This document shows positions 23,273-32,462 of a DNA stretch of 53,284 bases, one piece after another. How positions within the stretch are numbered: the first letter of the stretch is position 1; each line of letters opens with the position of its first letter. The notes under the pieces were generated by a model, which saw only the letters and a list, made by a program, of their open reading frames with translations, was not told the origin of the DNA and made no database searches. The position numbers and the translations under genes were made by a program. Source of the stretch: Armatimonadota bacterium (lineage in GTDB: Bacteria > Armatimonadota > Zipacnadia > UBA1398 > JAKPQA01); assembly GCA_029547025.1 (NCBI GenBank), contig JAKPQA010000350.1, positions 1 to 53,284 of the forward strand, in the 5' to 3' direction.

Positions 23273-24337
23273 CTAGCGTATCACTCCGAGCATGGATCGG
23301 AGCGAGGGTTCGTCGGCCGGAGCGGTCAGTCGGGGCAGCGCCGCGATGCGGGTTCGAGTCGCGGGCCACTGGTCCAGCACGTGTTTCTGGGCGTCTGGCC
23401 GGCCCTCGAGAACGAGGAGCACGGCGCCGGCCACCAGATCGACCTCAAGGATTCGAGCCTCGGCGCCCGGGGCCGAGCGTGCCACGCCGTCGCGGAAGGC
23501 ATGGGTGAGCGGAGGCCCGGCACGGAAGACCCCTCCGAGGCCGCCGACGCGGGGGGGGCGGGCTTCGGACCAGCCTCTGAGCAGACTCTCGGCATTGAGC
23601 GCCAGCTCGCGCCCAGCGGCCTCGAGGATGCCGCGCGCCACGGCGTCGCCGGCTGCGGCCGCTGCCGACACGGCGGGGGCCAGTTCGGCCACCTTTGCGC
23701 GGCTTGATTCGAGTGTTGCCAGCCGGATGCGACCCGCGAGGTCGCGCCGGTGGCTGCCGTCGATGCCGCTGTCCGGGATCGGATCCGCGTGGCCCAGGAG
23801 GTGCCGGCAGACGGCCGTTGCCAGCAATGTCGCGGGTGCTCGGCCGTCCAGCGCGCGCATGGTGGCGCGAATGGCTTCCCAGCCGAGGCTGAAGCCGCTG
23901 CCCTCGTCGCCCAGAAGCACGCCCAGGCCGTTGCAGTACGCACGGCCGCCGTCGGGCAGGCGCCGCGAGGCGATGGTTCCGGTACCAGCCAGGACGAGTA
24001 CGTCCAGGCCGAGCGCTTCGCCGATGGCGTCCGCGGCGACCAACTCGCCCACAACGTCAGGTTCCTGGCCGTCGAGGGCGGCCGAGACGGCCTGGCGGGC
24101 CTCGTCGGTGTTGCCACCACCGAGCAGGACGAGTGCCCGATGGATCTCGGCAGGCTCGAGGCGCGCGTCCGCCAGCGCAGCGCGGACGGCCTGGTGGGCC
24201 GACCGGCGCACGACCTCGCCGCCCGACCAGACGAATGCCAGCGGTCCTCCCGCGCCGCATCCCACGATGGCGCCGTCCTCCTGGACCACAAGTGCCAGGG
24301 TCTTGGTGCCTCCCCCGTCGACGCAGAGAACGGCCAT
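23273..24337 (-). CDS. BadF/BadG-type N-acetylhexosamine kinase
   Basis: A 354-residue ASKHA-fold kinase of the BadF/BadG/BcrA family that includes N-acetylglucosamine kinases. The phosphate-1 motif is 'CVDGGGTKTLALVV' (residues 5-18), the adenosine/phosphate-2 type motif 'LVLAGTGTIASRR', and 'GLGVLLGDEGSGFSLGWEAI' matches the conserved GD-GS block of eukaryote-like NAGKs. Beside nanE it would supply phosphorylated GlcNAc or ManNAc; ManNAc would make a complete ManNAc-to-GlcNAc-6-P route. The ATG at 24337 is the start of the conserved fold and follows a G-rich ribosome site; the ORF extends 154 codons upstream into the region of the divergent gene and that part is not real. Confidence 0.9.
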   Translation of the reverse strand: MAVLCVDGGGTKTLALVVQEDGAIVGCGAGGPLAFVWSGGEVVRRSAHQAVRAALADARLEPAEIHRALVLLGGGNTDEARQAVSAALDGQEPDVVGELVAADAIGEALGLDVLVLAGTGTIASRRLPDGGRAYCNGLGVLLGDEGSGFSLGWEAIRATMRALDGRAPATLLATAVCRHLLGHADPIPDSGIDGSHRRDLAGRIRLATLESSRAKVAELAPAVSAAAAAGDAVARGILEAAGRELALNAESLLRGWSEARPPRVGGLGGVFRAGPPLTHAFRDGVARSAPGAEARILEVDLVAGAVLLVLEGRPDAQKHVLDQWPATRTRIAALPRLTAPADEPSLRSMLGVIR

Positions 24338-24496
24338 GAGAGCCCCCCCGTCCTGCCGCATTCGGTCGCCGTGCCGTGGTAACCTCGCGGGTCGCGTAAC
24401 CAGCGGCGGCGCCCGGAAGGCAATCTGGCGCGTCCGGCCGGAATCCGGAGCGTCTGCAGGAACAAGAGACGCGTTCGCTCTTCGATGGAGGATCTG

Positions 24497-27058
24497 GTGC
24501 ACGACACACTCGTCTACATGCGGAGCCTGTTCACGGTCCGCGATAACCCGTTCCTGTTCAGGGCGCTCCGGCGCGACCTGAGGACTGCCACGTTGGTCCG
24601 CAACCACGCCATTGTGCTGGTGTTCCTGGCTGCAGCCGCTGTCGGCGCCTTGGCGCTCGCCGATGCGATCCGCCGCCCCATGTCGATCGTCGGGCTGTCG
24701 CCGGGGTACGTGCTGGCCATGGCAGTGACGGGGCTTCACGGGTGGATCATCGTCTTGGCGGTGAGCTACCGCGCGCGGGACAGCATCGACCTCGAACACC
24801 GGATGGAGACCCTCGATCTGCTCCGACTGACGCGGCTCTCGCGGCTGGAGATCATGGGCATGAAGGCGACGTATCCCATGCTCTTCGGCGCCGCGATGGT
24901 TCTGCCTGCGCTTCCCGTGTATGCCCTCGCCGTCTGGACCGGAGGGTTGGGTCTACCCGAGATGGCAATGGTGTGGGCGATCTACGCGGTGGCGTCCGTC
25001 CGGCCCTCGGGCACGAGTGGCGCCTGGTACACCGCGCAGCTCCAGCCGACGGACGAACGGAAGAAGAAGGCCCGGCAGCGAGGCGCCGCGTGGGCCATCT
25101 ACGTGCAGATCCTCGTCCAGGCGTGGGGTCGCCTGCTGCCGCGGCTGGCGCGCGGGCACGCCATCACGACGGCGCTACTGCCGGTCTCATGGGTCATCGT
25201 GGCGGCTCAGGCAAGCTGGCGCTGGCGTCCATTCTTCGGGTTCGAGTTCCCCATCTGGATTGCGGCACTCCTGGTGCTACCGGCCGCCTGGGCCAGCGCG
25301 GCCTGCGCCGCCCATGATCGCGTGGTGACCGAGGAGGGTTCGAGGCGCCTGCGGACCAACCCCGCGTGGTTCATCTGGACGGTGGGTGCGGTGGTCGTTG
25401 TGGCCGGGTTCATCTGGCCCTATGGAGTCACGACCGGCGCGTTCGCGCCTGCGGTGGGCGGCAGGCCGGGCGACGTGGATGCCTCGCTGGCCGCCCTGTT
25501 CGCTATGTTGCTCTGGTTGTGGTCGGTGCCCGTCAGCTTGGGCCTGTTTTTCACCGGCGCCACAGAGACAGGGGTGCTGCCGGCCGGTGGCCCCGTGAGC
25601 ACGGACCGCTCGGCGGTGACCCGGGTCGAGTTGTTGGGCGCCGTGGGTGCCGTCTCGGTGCTGGCGTTTCCGCTGCTGGCGCAGGGGTTGATCTGGCTGT
25701 TGGGCTGGCAGGTACCCGACGCACGGTGGTGGACTGCCATCGGGGGGTCGGCATGGGTCGCAGTCGTGTCGCTAGTCTACGCTTATGGTCTGGGCCGGCT
25801 CGCCGCGGTCTACGGTGCTGAGGAGGTGTGGCTGGGCGACAAGGCACCCACGAGGAAGCGCTCGACCGCCTTCCTGGCGACGTTGGGGCTGTTCATCGTC
25901 ACCGGTGCGGGTCTGTTCCCGAGCAGCGGAGTCCCCGAGTGGGCTTTCGCGCTCAACCCGCTGTCGGCATATGTCGGGTTCTCGCAGCACTTCCGCGATT
26001 GGATCGTGCACTCGCCATGGATGACCAAGACGCTGCCCGACTGGCGCATGTGCGCAGGGGTTCAGGTTACCCTCGGTCTTCTGGGTACTGCCCTGGCCGC
26101 CGTGTGGGCAAGGGCGAAGGTGTCCCACCGCCGGCTGCGGACCGTCGAGGAGCTTCCGCCGGCGCCGCCCACCTACAAGCTCTTCCTGGAGGGGTACGCG
26201 GGGCAGCGCTGGCTGAGGGGTGCCCTGGCCGTCCGGCTGATGCGCTCGCGCGCCGTGCGGTCATCAGCAGCGGCCATGTATGTGGTCCCGGCTCTCATCG
26301 GCGCATCGGGCCTGGCCTTGGCGCTGTTCGCGCCCGATGGCCTGGGCTCAGCCATGGCCGACATGGGGTTGGTGGCGCGTGGGCTCACACCGGCTCGGGT
26401 GGCTTTCATGGGTGCGTTCGTGATCTCCATGGGCATTGTGACGGGGTATATGTCACCGCTGCTATTCGCCGCAATGGCGACTCGCTTCAAGACCGAGTGC
26501 GACCAGGGGACGCTGGGCCAGCTTCTGCTGACGCCCTTACGCCACCGCGAGATTGCACTCGGGTACCAGACGACGGGTCTCTACTACGCCGCCGTCTCCG
26601 CGGTCATACTGCTGCCGGTGGGAGCGTTGGGCGTTCTGATCAGCGGCGCTTGGGCCAATGCGGTTGTTTGGCTGATCGCAGTGGCGGCGTTCGTGGTCGA
26701 GTGCTTCTTCAGCTCGATGGCGGGAGGGGCAGTGGGTCTTCTCGCCGTCACGCGCCCCACGGCGGCGGGTTTCCTCGGGGCTGGATGGGGGGTGTCGCGC
26801 ATGGCTATCGTCATCCTGACGATGGTCGGAGCCCTCGGTCCGCTGGCTCGTCACGGGGCGGGGACCCTTTTGGTCGAGCACCCCGTGTTCTGGACGGTGC
26901 TGCTGGCCGAAGCCGTCCTGGCGCCGGTGTTCGCCGTTCTGTCCATCAAGCAGGTGAGAGTCTTGCGCGAGGGCGATACGCCTTTCCTGCCGGGCGAGGC
27001 GCCCGCGAAGTCCAAGAGGCGGGACAGAGAGCGGCGGCGCGGGACTGTGCCCGCCTAG
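24497..27058 (+). CDS. duplicated ABC-2-like multispanning membrane protein
   Basis: A protein of about 853 residues with many hydrophobic segments in two similar halves. Each half has an early basic/amphipathic 'LRR..R' stretch and the ABC-2 permease-type motif before a membrane pair: 'RMETLDLLRLTRLSRLEIM' in the first half and 'CDQGTLGQLLLTPLRHREIA' in the second. This suggests a fusion of two ABC-2-like permeases. No ATPase gene is adjacent. The C-terminal tail is basic ('KSKRRDRERRRG'). I prefer GTG 24497, with GGAGG at 24487-24491; the ATG at 24485 gives four more residues but no ribosome site. It is divergent from the kinase and followed 10 bases later by the DUF4838-like gene. Confidence 0.8.
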   Translation: MHDTLVYMRSLFTVRDNPFLFRALRRDLRTATLVRNHAIVLVFLAAAAVGALALADAIRRPMSIVGLSPGYVLAMAVTGLHGWIIVLAVSYRARDSIDLEHRMETLDLLRLTRLSRLEIMGMKATYPMLFGAAMVLPALPVYALAVWTGGLGLPEMAMVWAIYAVASVRPSGTSGAWYTAQLQPTDERKKKARQRGAAWAIYVQILVQAWGRLLPRLARGHAITTALLPVSWVIVAAQASWRWRPFFGFEFPIWIAALLVLPAAWASAACAAHDRVVTEEGSRRLRTNPAWFIWTVGAVVVVAGFIWPYGVTTGAFAPAVGGRPGDVDASLAALFAMLLWLWSVPVSLGLFFTGATETGVLPAGGPVSTDRSAVTRVELLGAVGAVSVLAFPLLAQGLIWLLGWQVPDARWWTAIGGSAWVAVVSLVYAYGLGRLAAVYGAEEVWLGDKAPTRKRSTAFLATLGLFIVTGAGLFPSSGVPEWAFALNPLSAYVGFSQHFRDWIVHSPWMTKTLPDWRMCAGVQVTLGLLGTALAAVWARAKVSHRRLRTVEELPPAPPTYKLFLEGYAGQRWLRGALAVRLMRSRAVRSSAAAMYVVPALIGASGLALALFAPDGLGSAMADMGLVARGLTPARVAFMGAFVISMGIVTGYMSPLLFAAMATRFKTECDQGTLGQLLLTPLRHREIALGYQTTGLYYAAVSAVILLPVGALGVLISGAWANAVVWLIAVAAFVVECFFSSMAGGAVGLLAVTRPTAAGFLGAGWGVSRMAIVILTMVGALGPLARHGAGTLLVEHPVFWTVLLAEAVLAPVFAVLSIKQVRVLREGDTPFLPGEAPAKSKRRDRERRRGTVPA

Positions 27059-27068
27059 TGAGGGACTC

Positions 27069-28019
27069 ATGGCTCGGTTCGACACTCGAGGCATCGTGTT
27101 GTGCCCGGATGACCTGACGTGGGCCGACTGGCCGCGGCGAGCGGCAGAGGCGGGGCTGAACACCATCGGCCTACACCTGATCGGCAATGAGGGGCTGGCG
27201 AAGCTGTGTGAGCTCATCCAAGGGTCCGCCGGCCAGCGCTTCCTCGCCGATGCGGCAGAGCATGGACTGGCGGTTGAGTACGAGTTGCACGCCATGCACG
27301 ACCTGCTGCCCCGGGAGCTCTTCACCGAAGCCCCCGAGCTGTTCCGGGTGGACGATTCCGGCGCGCGTGTGCCGGAGTGGAACTTGTGTCCCAGCTCGGC
27401 CGATGCCCTCCGGGTGGTCTCTGACAACGCGGTCCGCCTGGCGGGGGCCCTGAGACCCACGACGCACCGCTACTTCATGTGGGCCGACGACGGATGCCCG
27501 TGGTGCCGGTGCGCGGCCTGCCGCCAGCTGACCCCATCGGACCAGAATCTGGTTGTCATGAACGCCATCGCCGTGGCCCTCCGCCGACTGGATCCACACG
27601 CCAGGCTGGCCGCGTTGGCCTATGACAACACGCTGAAGGCCCCGCGATCGGTTCGGCCGGAGCCCAACGTATTCCTCGAGTACGCTCCGATCCGCCGCGA
27701 CAGCAGCCGGCCGCTCAATGATCCGTCTTGCGAGGAGAACCGGCGGCATGCCGAGCTCATCGACCCGCTCCTCGAGGTGTTCGGCACTGAGGGTGCACAG
27801 GTGCTCGAGTACTGGATGGATGTGTCGCGCTTCTCTGGTTGGAGGCGTCCGGCCGTGAGGCTGCCGCTCGACTCGGTCGTGCTCGAGGCCGATCTGGCTT
27901 TCTACGCCGAGAAGGGATTCCGGCACGCCACGAGCTTCGGGTGCTACATCGATGCCGAGTACGTGCGACGGCACGGCATTCCGCCGGTCGCGGAGTACGG
28001 CGCGGCGCTGTCGCGCTAG
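27069..28019 (+). CDS. DUF4838-like protein
   Basis: A 316-residue protein resembling DUF4838, a TIM-barrel-like family found beside glycosidases. Key parts are 'RYFMWADDGCPWCRCAACRQ', with a C-x2-C-x-C-x2-C set that could bind a metal, followed by 'SDQNLVVMNAIAVALRRLDP', 'FLEYAPIRRDSSRPLNDPSC' and 'VLEYWMDVSRFSGW'. There is no signal peptide, so it is probably cytoplasmic or it relies on another route. The ATG at 27069 has GAGGG five bases upstream. It is co-directional with the ABC-2-like gene. A GH20- or GH67-like activity is possible but not shown. Confidence 0.72.
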   Translation: MARFDTRGIVLCPDDLTWADWPRRAAEAGLNTIGLHLIGNEGLAKLCELIQGSAGQRFLADAAEHGLAVEYELHAMHDLLPRELFTEAPELFRVDDSGARVPEWNLCPSSADALRVVSDNAVRLAGALRPTTHRYFMWADDGCPWCRCAACRQLTPSDQNLVVMNAIAVALRRLDPHARLAALAYDNTLKAPRSVRPEPNVFLEYAPIRRDSSRPLNDPSCEENRRHAELIDPLLEVFGTEGAQVLEYWMDVSRFSGWRRPAVRLPLDSVVLEADLAFYAEKGFRHATSFGCYIDAEYVRRHGIPPVAEYGAALSR

Positions 28020-28062
28020 GTCGAGGAGCGGCGCGGAGACACCGGGCCCGATGGCGCGGTCC

Positions 28063-28385
28063 GGCTCGGTGGGCATTGGCGGTAACTTAGGGCTCCAGTG
28101 GCCCATCAGCCTGGTTGCGGAGGGGCGCCATGGGGGGAACCACGCGTCTCCCAGCGTGGTGGGCCCCCAACGCGCCCGATCTGGCGGCCGGGATGCGGCA
28201 GGAAGCCGCATCCCGGGCCGCTCTGTCGTCGTGCGGCCGACTGGGCCGGTCAGGGGCCCTGCGCCCTCTGGGCGCACCCCTGTGCGGCCCCTCCGCAAAA
28301 CCAGGCGGGCGTTCCGCGCGACCTTGGCGAGACCCAGCCGCCCGGCCAAGGGCCCCATGTTACCGCCAATGGGCTCGGTGGGTCC
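28063..28385. mobile_element. long fold-back (palindromic) element between convergent genes
   Basis: Three nested complementary blocks appear in mirrored order: 28074-28086 with 28359-28371 (13 bp perfect, CATTGGCGGTAAC), 28109-28126 with 28287-28306 (GCCTGGTTGCGGAGGGGC, with two extra bases on one side), and a central 16-bp stem 28184-28199 with 28205-28221 (one bulge, loop AGGAA). The whole 382-base gap is thus one imperfect palindrome of roughly 320 bp with no credible gene. It could be a MITE relic or a bidirectional terminator; the central hairpin alone would be very stable. Confidence 0.72.
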
Positions 28386-28401
28386 CTGTCCGCCCGAACG
28401 C

Positions 28402-29424
28402 CTACACGCAGATGGGCACACCGCCCTGCTCGGCCGACGCGTGGATGGCCGCGACCACGCGGGTGACGTGGGTCGCTTCCGCTGGGCCGGGCAAGATGGG
28501 CTGGGCGCCTTCGAGGATCCGGACGAAGTGCCGGATGCTGTCGATGGCGAAGCCTGCCGGTCGACCGTGGATGGTAGGGGCACACATGATGTCCGGCGCC
28601 GCCGCGCTGTCGGGCAGGTACTTACGGATCAGTGTGTTCTGGAGCGCATTGACTTCCATGTGTCCCTTCTCACCCACGGCTTCGAGGAGGAAATGCGCCA
28701 CACTGGGCATGGAGTCGGCCAGGATCCAGCAGTTCTCGACCACAGCCACCTCGCCGTTCGAGAGTTCCAGGGTGGTCTGGAAGAAGTCGGGCGTGTCCAG
28801 TCCGCGCGCCTTGAGTACGCGGCTCCGGCTGATCGAGTAGACGCGGACGACCTTGGAGCCAGAGAGCCACTGGATCAGGTCGACACAGTGGCAGGCGAGG
28901 AACCACGCCACCGTCGACTTGGCGCCCCAGCTCAGCATGCCCGTCGGCACCCAGATGGCATCCGAGAGTCGCACGTACATCATCTGCAGCGCGCCCAGTT
29001 CCCCGGCCTGCAGTGCGTCCTTCACCACAACCATGGGCGGGTTGAAGCGATTGTGGAAGTCCACGAACAGCTTCACGCCCGTCTGCTCAACAGCTTGGCG
29101 GATGGTGTCGCACTCGGCCTCGGTGGTCGCCATGGGCTTCTCGAGCAGGATGTGCTTACCGGCTTTGGCCGCGGCAACGGCGAACTCACAGTGGAGGAAG
29201 TCCGGCGTGGCGATGGAGACGGCCTGGATGTCATCGCGCGCCAGCAGTTCCCGGTAGTCTGTGTAGCGGCTGGCCACGCCGAACCGGTCGCCGATCTCGT
29301 TCAGCCGCGCCGCGTTGGCGTCGCAGATGGCCAGAAGCTCCGCGCCCGGGTCATCCGCATACGTGCGGCAGTGGTTCTCGCCAAAGACGCCGACTCCGAT
29401 GACACCCACTCCGATACCCGCCAT
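28402..29424 (-). CDS. Gfo/Idh/MocA family NAD(P)-dependent oxidoreductase
   Basis: A 340-residue sugar-type dehydrogenase. The Rossmann motif is 'VGVIGVGVFGENH' (residues 6-18), the catalytic EKP is intact ('ILLEKPMATT', 95-97), and the substrate-domain block 'WFLACHCVDLIQWL' holds the D-x-x-x-W type residues. Unlike the paralogue at 21441 it keeps the canonical EKP. The ATG at 29424 follows GGGAGGCG by about 7 bases. It lies 77 bases downstream of the GH36-like gene on the same strand, suggesting that it oxidises a product of that pathway. The substrate is unknown. Confidence 0.93.
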   Translation of the reverse strand: MAGIGVGVIGVGVFGENHCRTYADDPGAELLAICDANAARLNEIGDRFGVASRYTDYRELLARDDIQAVSIATPDFLHCEFAVAAAKAGKHILLEKPMATTEAECDTIRQAVEQTGVKLFVDFHNRFNPPMVVVKDALQAGELGALQMMYVRLSDAIWVPTGMLSWGAKSTVAWFLACHCVDLIQWLSGSKVVRVYSISRSRVLKARGLDTPDFFQTTLELSNGEVAVVENCWILADSMPSVAHFLLEAVGEKGHMEVNALQNTLIRKYLPDSAAAPDIMCAPTIHGRPAGFAIDSIRHFVRILEGAQPILPGPAEATHVTRVVAAIHASAEQGGVPICV

Positions 29425-29501
29425 GGTACGCGCCTCCCGTTGTCGTCAGTCCGCGCGAGGGTGTTCCGCGGCGGCGGTGGGAAACCTCGTGGCAGCCCGG
29501 G

Positions 29502-32372
29502 TCACTCGCCCAATGGGTCCGCGGCGCCCTCCGCGATGAACCGCGCCAGTCCCCAGACTGCGTGGTCGCACGCGTACCCGTCCCCGCCGTTGAGCACCCG
29601 TAGCGTGACGGTATGGGCACCGCTGACGGGCACCACGATCCGGTGCATCTGGCGGGGCGTCAGGTTGGGTGACTCGGCGGCGACCTTGTCATCGACCCAC
29701 ACCGCGAACTGCACGCTGCCCCCGCCACTCCGGTCATCGAGCCCGACGTCGGCGACGAAGGCGCCGTATCCTTTGCCTCCGATGTCGATGACTACGTCGG
29801 CCGGTGTGGCGTCGTCGAAGGCGTGGGTCCACAGCCCTTTGGGGTACTTGCGGCCGCCGATGGCCAGCGGCCGGTCGTAGTAGTTTCGGTCGCGCCGGAC
29901 AGGGTTTCCGGCGCCTGCCGTGGCCTTCGCCCATTCCATGTCAGAGAGGAAGGCCACGCCGGGTAGAGGCGTCACTGGCGGCACATCCAGTCGCACAATC
30001 TGGCCGTCCCTCCGGCCCCCCCAGCCGATCGCGGACACGCACCACCACAGCGGCTGCCCCGCGGGCAGGTCCTCCAGCGTCGTCTCGGTGAGGATCCGTA
30101 TGGTGTCGACCATGGGCGTGGCCAGCTCCGGGTTCCGCGCGACTCGCAACCGGTAGCTGCGCGCGTTTGGGCTTGCCGTCCAGCGGAGCTTCGCCGATGC
30201 CGAGAACGCGCTGGAGTCGGTCTTCGTGGGCAGGATGCGGAACGCGCCGGGAGGCGACAGATCCGGCGCCGGGCCGGCGGCGGCGTCCTGCACGTAGACC
30301 AGGTCGCTGGAGTACCGGGCCGGCAGGCTGAGAACGAGCCCCTCGTCCATGAGCTCGCGGCCGGTGTGCTGGCCCGGTGCCGAGATCGACCCGTCCTCGC
30401 ACCAGATCCAGTAGGAGCCGTATGGGTCGAGGCCCCGCAGGCGCACGGTCTGCCGGTCCTCTGGCGAGTCGGGGCGGAAGACGAACAGCGTGCCTTTGCG
30501 CCGGGACGCGCTGAACTCGAAAAGCCCGTCCCAGTGGACCCCATCAGGACGCGGCAGGATGTGGTGCACCTTCGCGTCAGCGAGTAGGGGGCGTATCCAC
30601 TGCTTGTAGATCGCGGCCGATCGGCCGGCACATGCGATCTGCTCGGCATCCCACCGTGTCGCGTCGGTGGGATCGATCTGCCACGCGCCCATCATGGCGC
30701 TGCGCCACAGGAATGACCCCGGGTCATCGCCCTCGACCGGGTACGCGTTGTTGTAGGTGTAGGCCTGAAGCACCAGGGGCGGCAGCGCGAAGGTCGAGTC
30801 GTAGATGCTCTGCCGGTCAGGCAGGTTCGAGAGGGTGTCCGTGGTCACCACGTAGTGGCTGCGCCGCACGGCGCCGAAGTCCTTGATGTGCCCTCCGCCG
30901 GAGCAGTTCTCGAGCAGGAGACTCGGGAAGCTGGCCAGCAGTGATTCCATCACCCGATAGTAGCCCAGCGTCGCCCAGTAGCTGACATCGGTGGTGTGGG
31001 CATGCGCGTGCCCTGTCTTGTTGCAGCGGGTGACGATGGGGCTGATGTCATGCTTCAGGTAGTCGAGTTTGAACTCGCGCATGAGGCGATGGGTCTCCGC
31101 CACCGCCCACTGGCGGGCCTCGGCGCATGCGAGGCACAGTCGAGCCCCCCAGAACGCGCCGACCTGCCAGCCGGGGCCGTAGTCGTCATGGAACCAGGAC
31201 GGCCTGGCCTGCGGGCCTCGCACGCTCAGCGCTCCAGGGTACTCAGAGGCTCCCCCGTTGGTCCACGCGCACCACAGGCCGAGGCGCATGCCCGCCTCAT
31301 GTACGGCACGCTCGATGGGGCGGACGCCACTGGGGAACCGGGCCGGGTCCCACCGCCAATCGCCGGTCTCGGGGAACCACATGGCATCGGGTACGAAGAC
31401 CTCGAAGCCCATCTGGCGGCACAGGTCGGCGCTGCGCAAGACGGCCGCTTCGGTCGCCTCATTGCCTCCGGCGTCCAGGTAGAGGTTGTAGGCCAGCACC
31501 GGGTCGGGAATGCCCCGAGCGACCGGCGGCCGTAGTTTCTCCAGCACGAACCGATGCAGCCGGTAACTGCCCTCGTCGATGTCGCCCGCGTAGCACCCCA
31601 CGAAGGCGGGGGGCACTTCGAGCGTCGTGCCCGGGCCAATGTCCGTGCGGAAGTCGGGCCGGTGGCCGATGCCGAGGGCCAGTAGGCCGTCGTCCCCGAC
31701 GGAGGCCCGGATGCCTCCCAGCCCGCTGAACTCCCATCCGACGTAGAGTCCCTGGCACTCGTGCTCCTGAATGGCCAGCCAGGGCACGGGACTCGCGCCA
31801 TCCTCGGGGTCGCTCACCAGGTCAAGAGAGAGGCCGGGCAGGATAGGGTCGCGCCATACCCCGCCCTGAGTGGACGCGTTGCTTCCGCCCCGGCGGATCC
31901 ACCACGCCTCCCCACCGGGCTTCACCGCGAGGGCGGGCAGAGCCAGGCTGTCGTGGTGCCCGACCGTAACGGTCTGGTTGGTCCGGTTCTCGATGGCTGC
32001 CCAGGTCTCCACCGGCCCCGGTCCTGGTTGTCCGCGCCAGGTGGATAGGACTCGCAGGCCCGGTGGCGTGCTCGCAAATGTCAAGACAACCACGCCGGTG
32101 TTCGAGTCGTGCTCGGCGCCTTCGAGACGCCACGAGACCGGCCACGACTCCCGGCCGCGCCAGAGACCGGACGGGAGCGCGATGGGCGCCTCGGCAGCGA
32201 CCCAGTTGCGCCGGGCTCGGGTCGACTCGAGCCGCTCGAGCACCACCTGCTCACCGTGCTGGCGGAGCGTCACGTGTGTGTCCGTGGTGGCCAGAACCCA
32301 CTCGCCCGGTTCCGTCTGGGGCGCGACCGATAGCGCGGTGCCCAACAAGGCAGAGACGAGAAGCGCGGGCAT
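29502..32372 (-). CDS. secreted GH36-like alpha-galactosidase with Fn3 and NPCBM domains
   Basis: A 956-residue exported enzyme. After a signal peptide ('MPALLVSALLGTALSVA') there is an N-terminal beta-sandwich to about residue 280, then a GH36/melibiase TIM barrel. The nucleophile is Asp442 in 'FKLDYLKHDISPIV' and the acid/base Asp498 in 'ENCSGGGHIKDFGAV'. Then come a C-terminal beta domain, an Fn3-like domain (about 720-810, 'AKLRWTASPNARSYRLRVA') and an NPCBM carbohydrate-binding domain (about 830-945, 'KYPKGLWTHAFDDATPADVV'). GH36 members release alpha-linked galactose or related sugars. The ATG at 32372 has GGGAGGGG about 7 bases upstream. The upstream gene is the B12-controlled pseudopilin, 90 bases away with a hairpin between. 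Confidence 0.92.
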   Translation of the reverse strand: MPALLVSALLGTALSVAPQTEPGEWVLATTDTHVTLRQHGEQVVLERLESTRARRNWVAAEAPIALPSGLWRGRESWPVSWRLEGAEHDSNTGVVVLTFASTPPGLRVLSTWRGQPGPGPVETWAAIENRTNQTVTVGHHDSLALPALAVKPGGEAWWIRRGGSNASTQGGVWRDPILPGLSLDLVSDPEDGASPVPWLAIQEHECQGLYVGWEFSGLGGIRASVGDDGLLALGIGHRPDFRTDIGPGTTLEVPPAFVGCYAGDIDEGSYRLHRFVLEKLRPPVARGIPDPVLAYNLYLDAGGNEATEAAVLRSADLCRQMGFEVFVPDAMWFPETGDWRWDPARFPSGVRPIERAVHEAGMRLGLWCAWTNGGASEYPGALSVRGPQARPSWFHDDYGPGWQVGAFWGARLCLACAEARQWAVAETHRLMREFKLDYLKHDISPIVTRCNKTGHAHAHTTDVSYWATLGYYRVMESLLASFPSLLLENCSGGGHIKDFGAVRRSHYVVTTDTLSNLPDRQSIYDSTFALPPLVLQAYTYNNAYPVEGDDPGSFLWRSAMMGAWQIDPTDATRWDAEQIACAGRSAAIYKQWIRPLLADAKVHHILPRPDGVHWDGLFEFSASRRKGTLFVFRPDSPEDRQTVRLRGLDPYGSYWIWCEDGSISAPGQHTGRELMDEGLVLSLPARYSSDLVYVQDAAAGPAPDLSPPGAFRILPTKTDSSAFSASAKLRWTASPNARSYRLRVARNPELATPMVDTIRILTETTLEDLPAGQPLWWCVSAIGWGGRRDGQIVRLDVPPVTPLPGVAFLSDMEWAKATAGAGNPVRRDRNYYDRPLAIGGRKYPKGLWTHAFDDATPADVVIDIGGKGYGAFVADVGLDDRSGGGSVQFAVWVDDKVAAESPNLTPRQMHRIVVPVSGAHTVTLRVLNGGDGYACDHAVWGLARFIAEGAADPLGE

Positions 32373-32400
32373 GGGTGCCCCTCCCGGCGACGAACCCCAA

Positions 32401-32435
32401 GTGGCGCGACCGAGTGTACACCTCAGTCGCGCCAC
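32401..32435. terminator. strong palindrome between pseudopilin and GH36-like gene
   Basis: GTGGCGCGAC (32401-32410) and GTCGCGCCAC (32426-32435) form a perfect 10-bp stem, extendable inward around a centre close to GTGTACA. On the minus strand it follows the pseudopilin stop by 28 bases. There is no long T-run, so it could be a terminator aided by Rho, an attenuator or an operator. Confidence 0.5.
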
Positions 32436-32462
32436 GCGGGTAGCGCCGTGGGGACGCGGTGG

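Noticed and set aside
27952-29880. A 642-codon plus-strand ORF
   Set aside because: It crosses the fold-back element and runs antisense to the oxidoreductase and the GH36-like gene.
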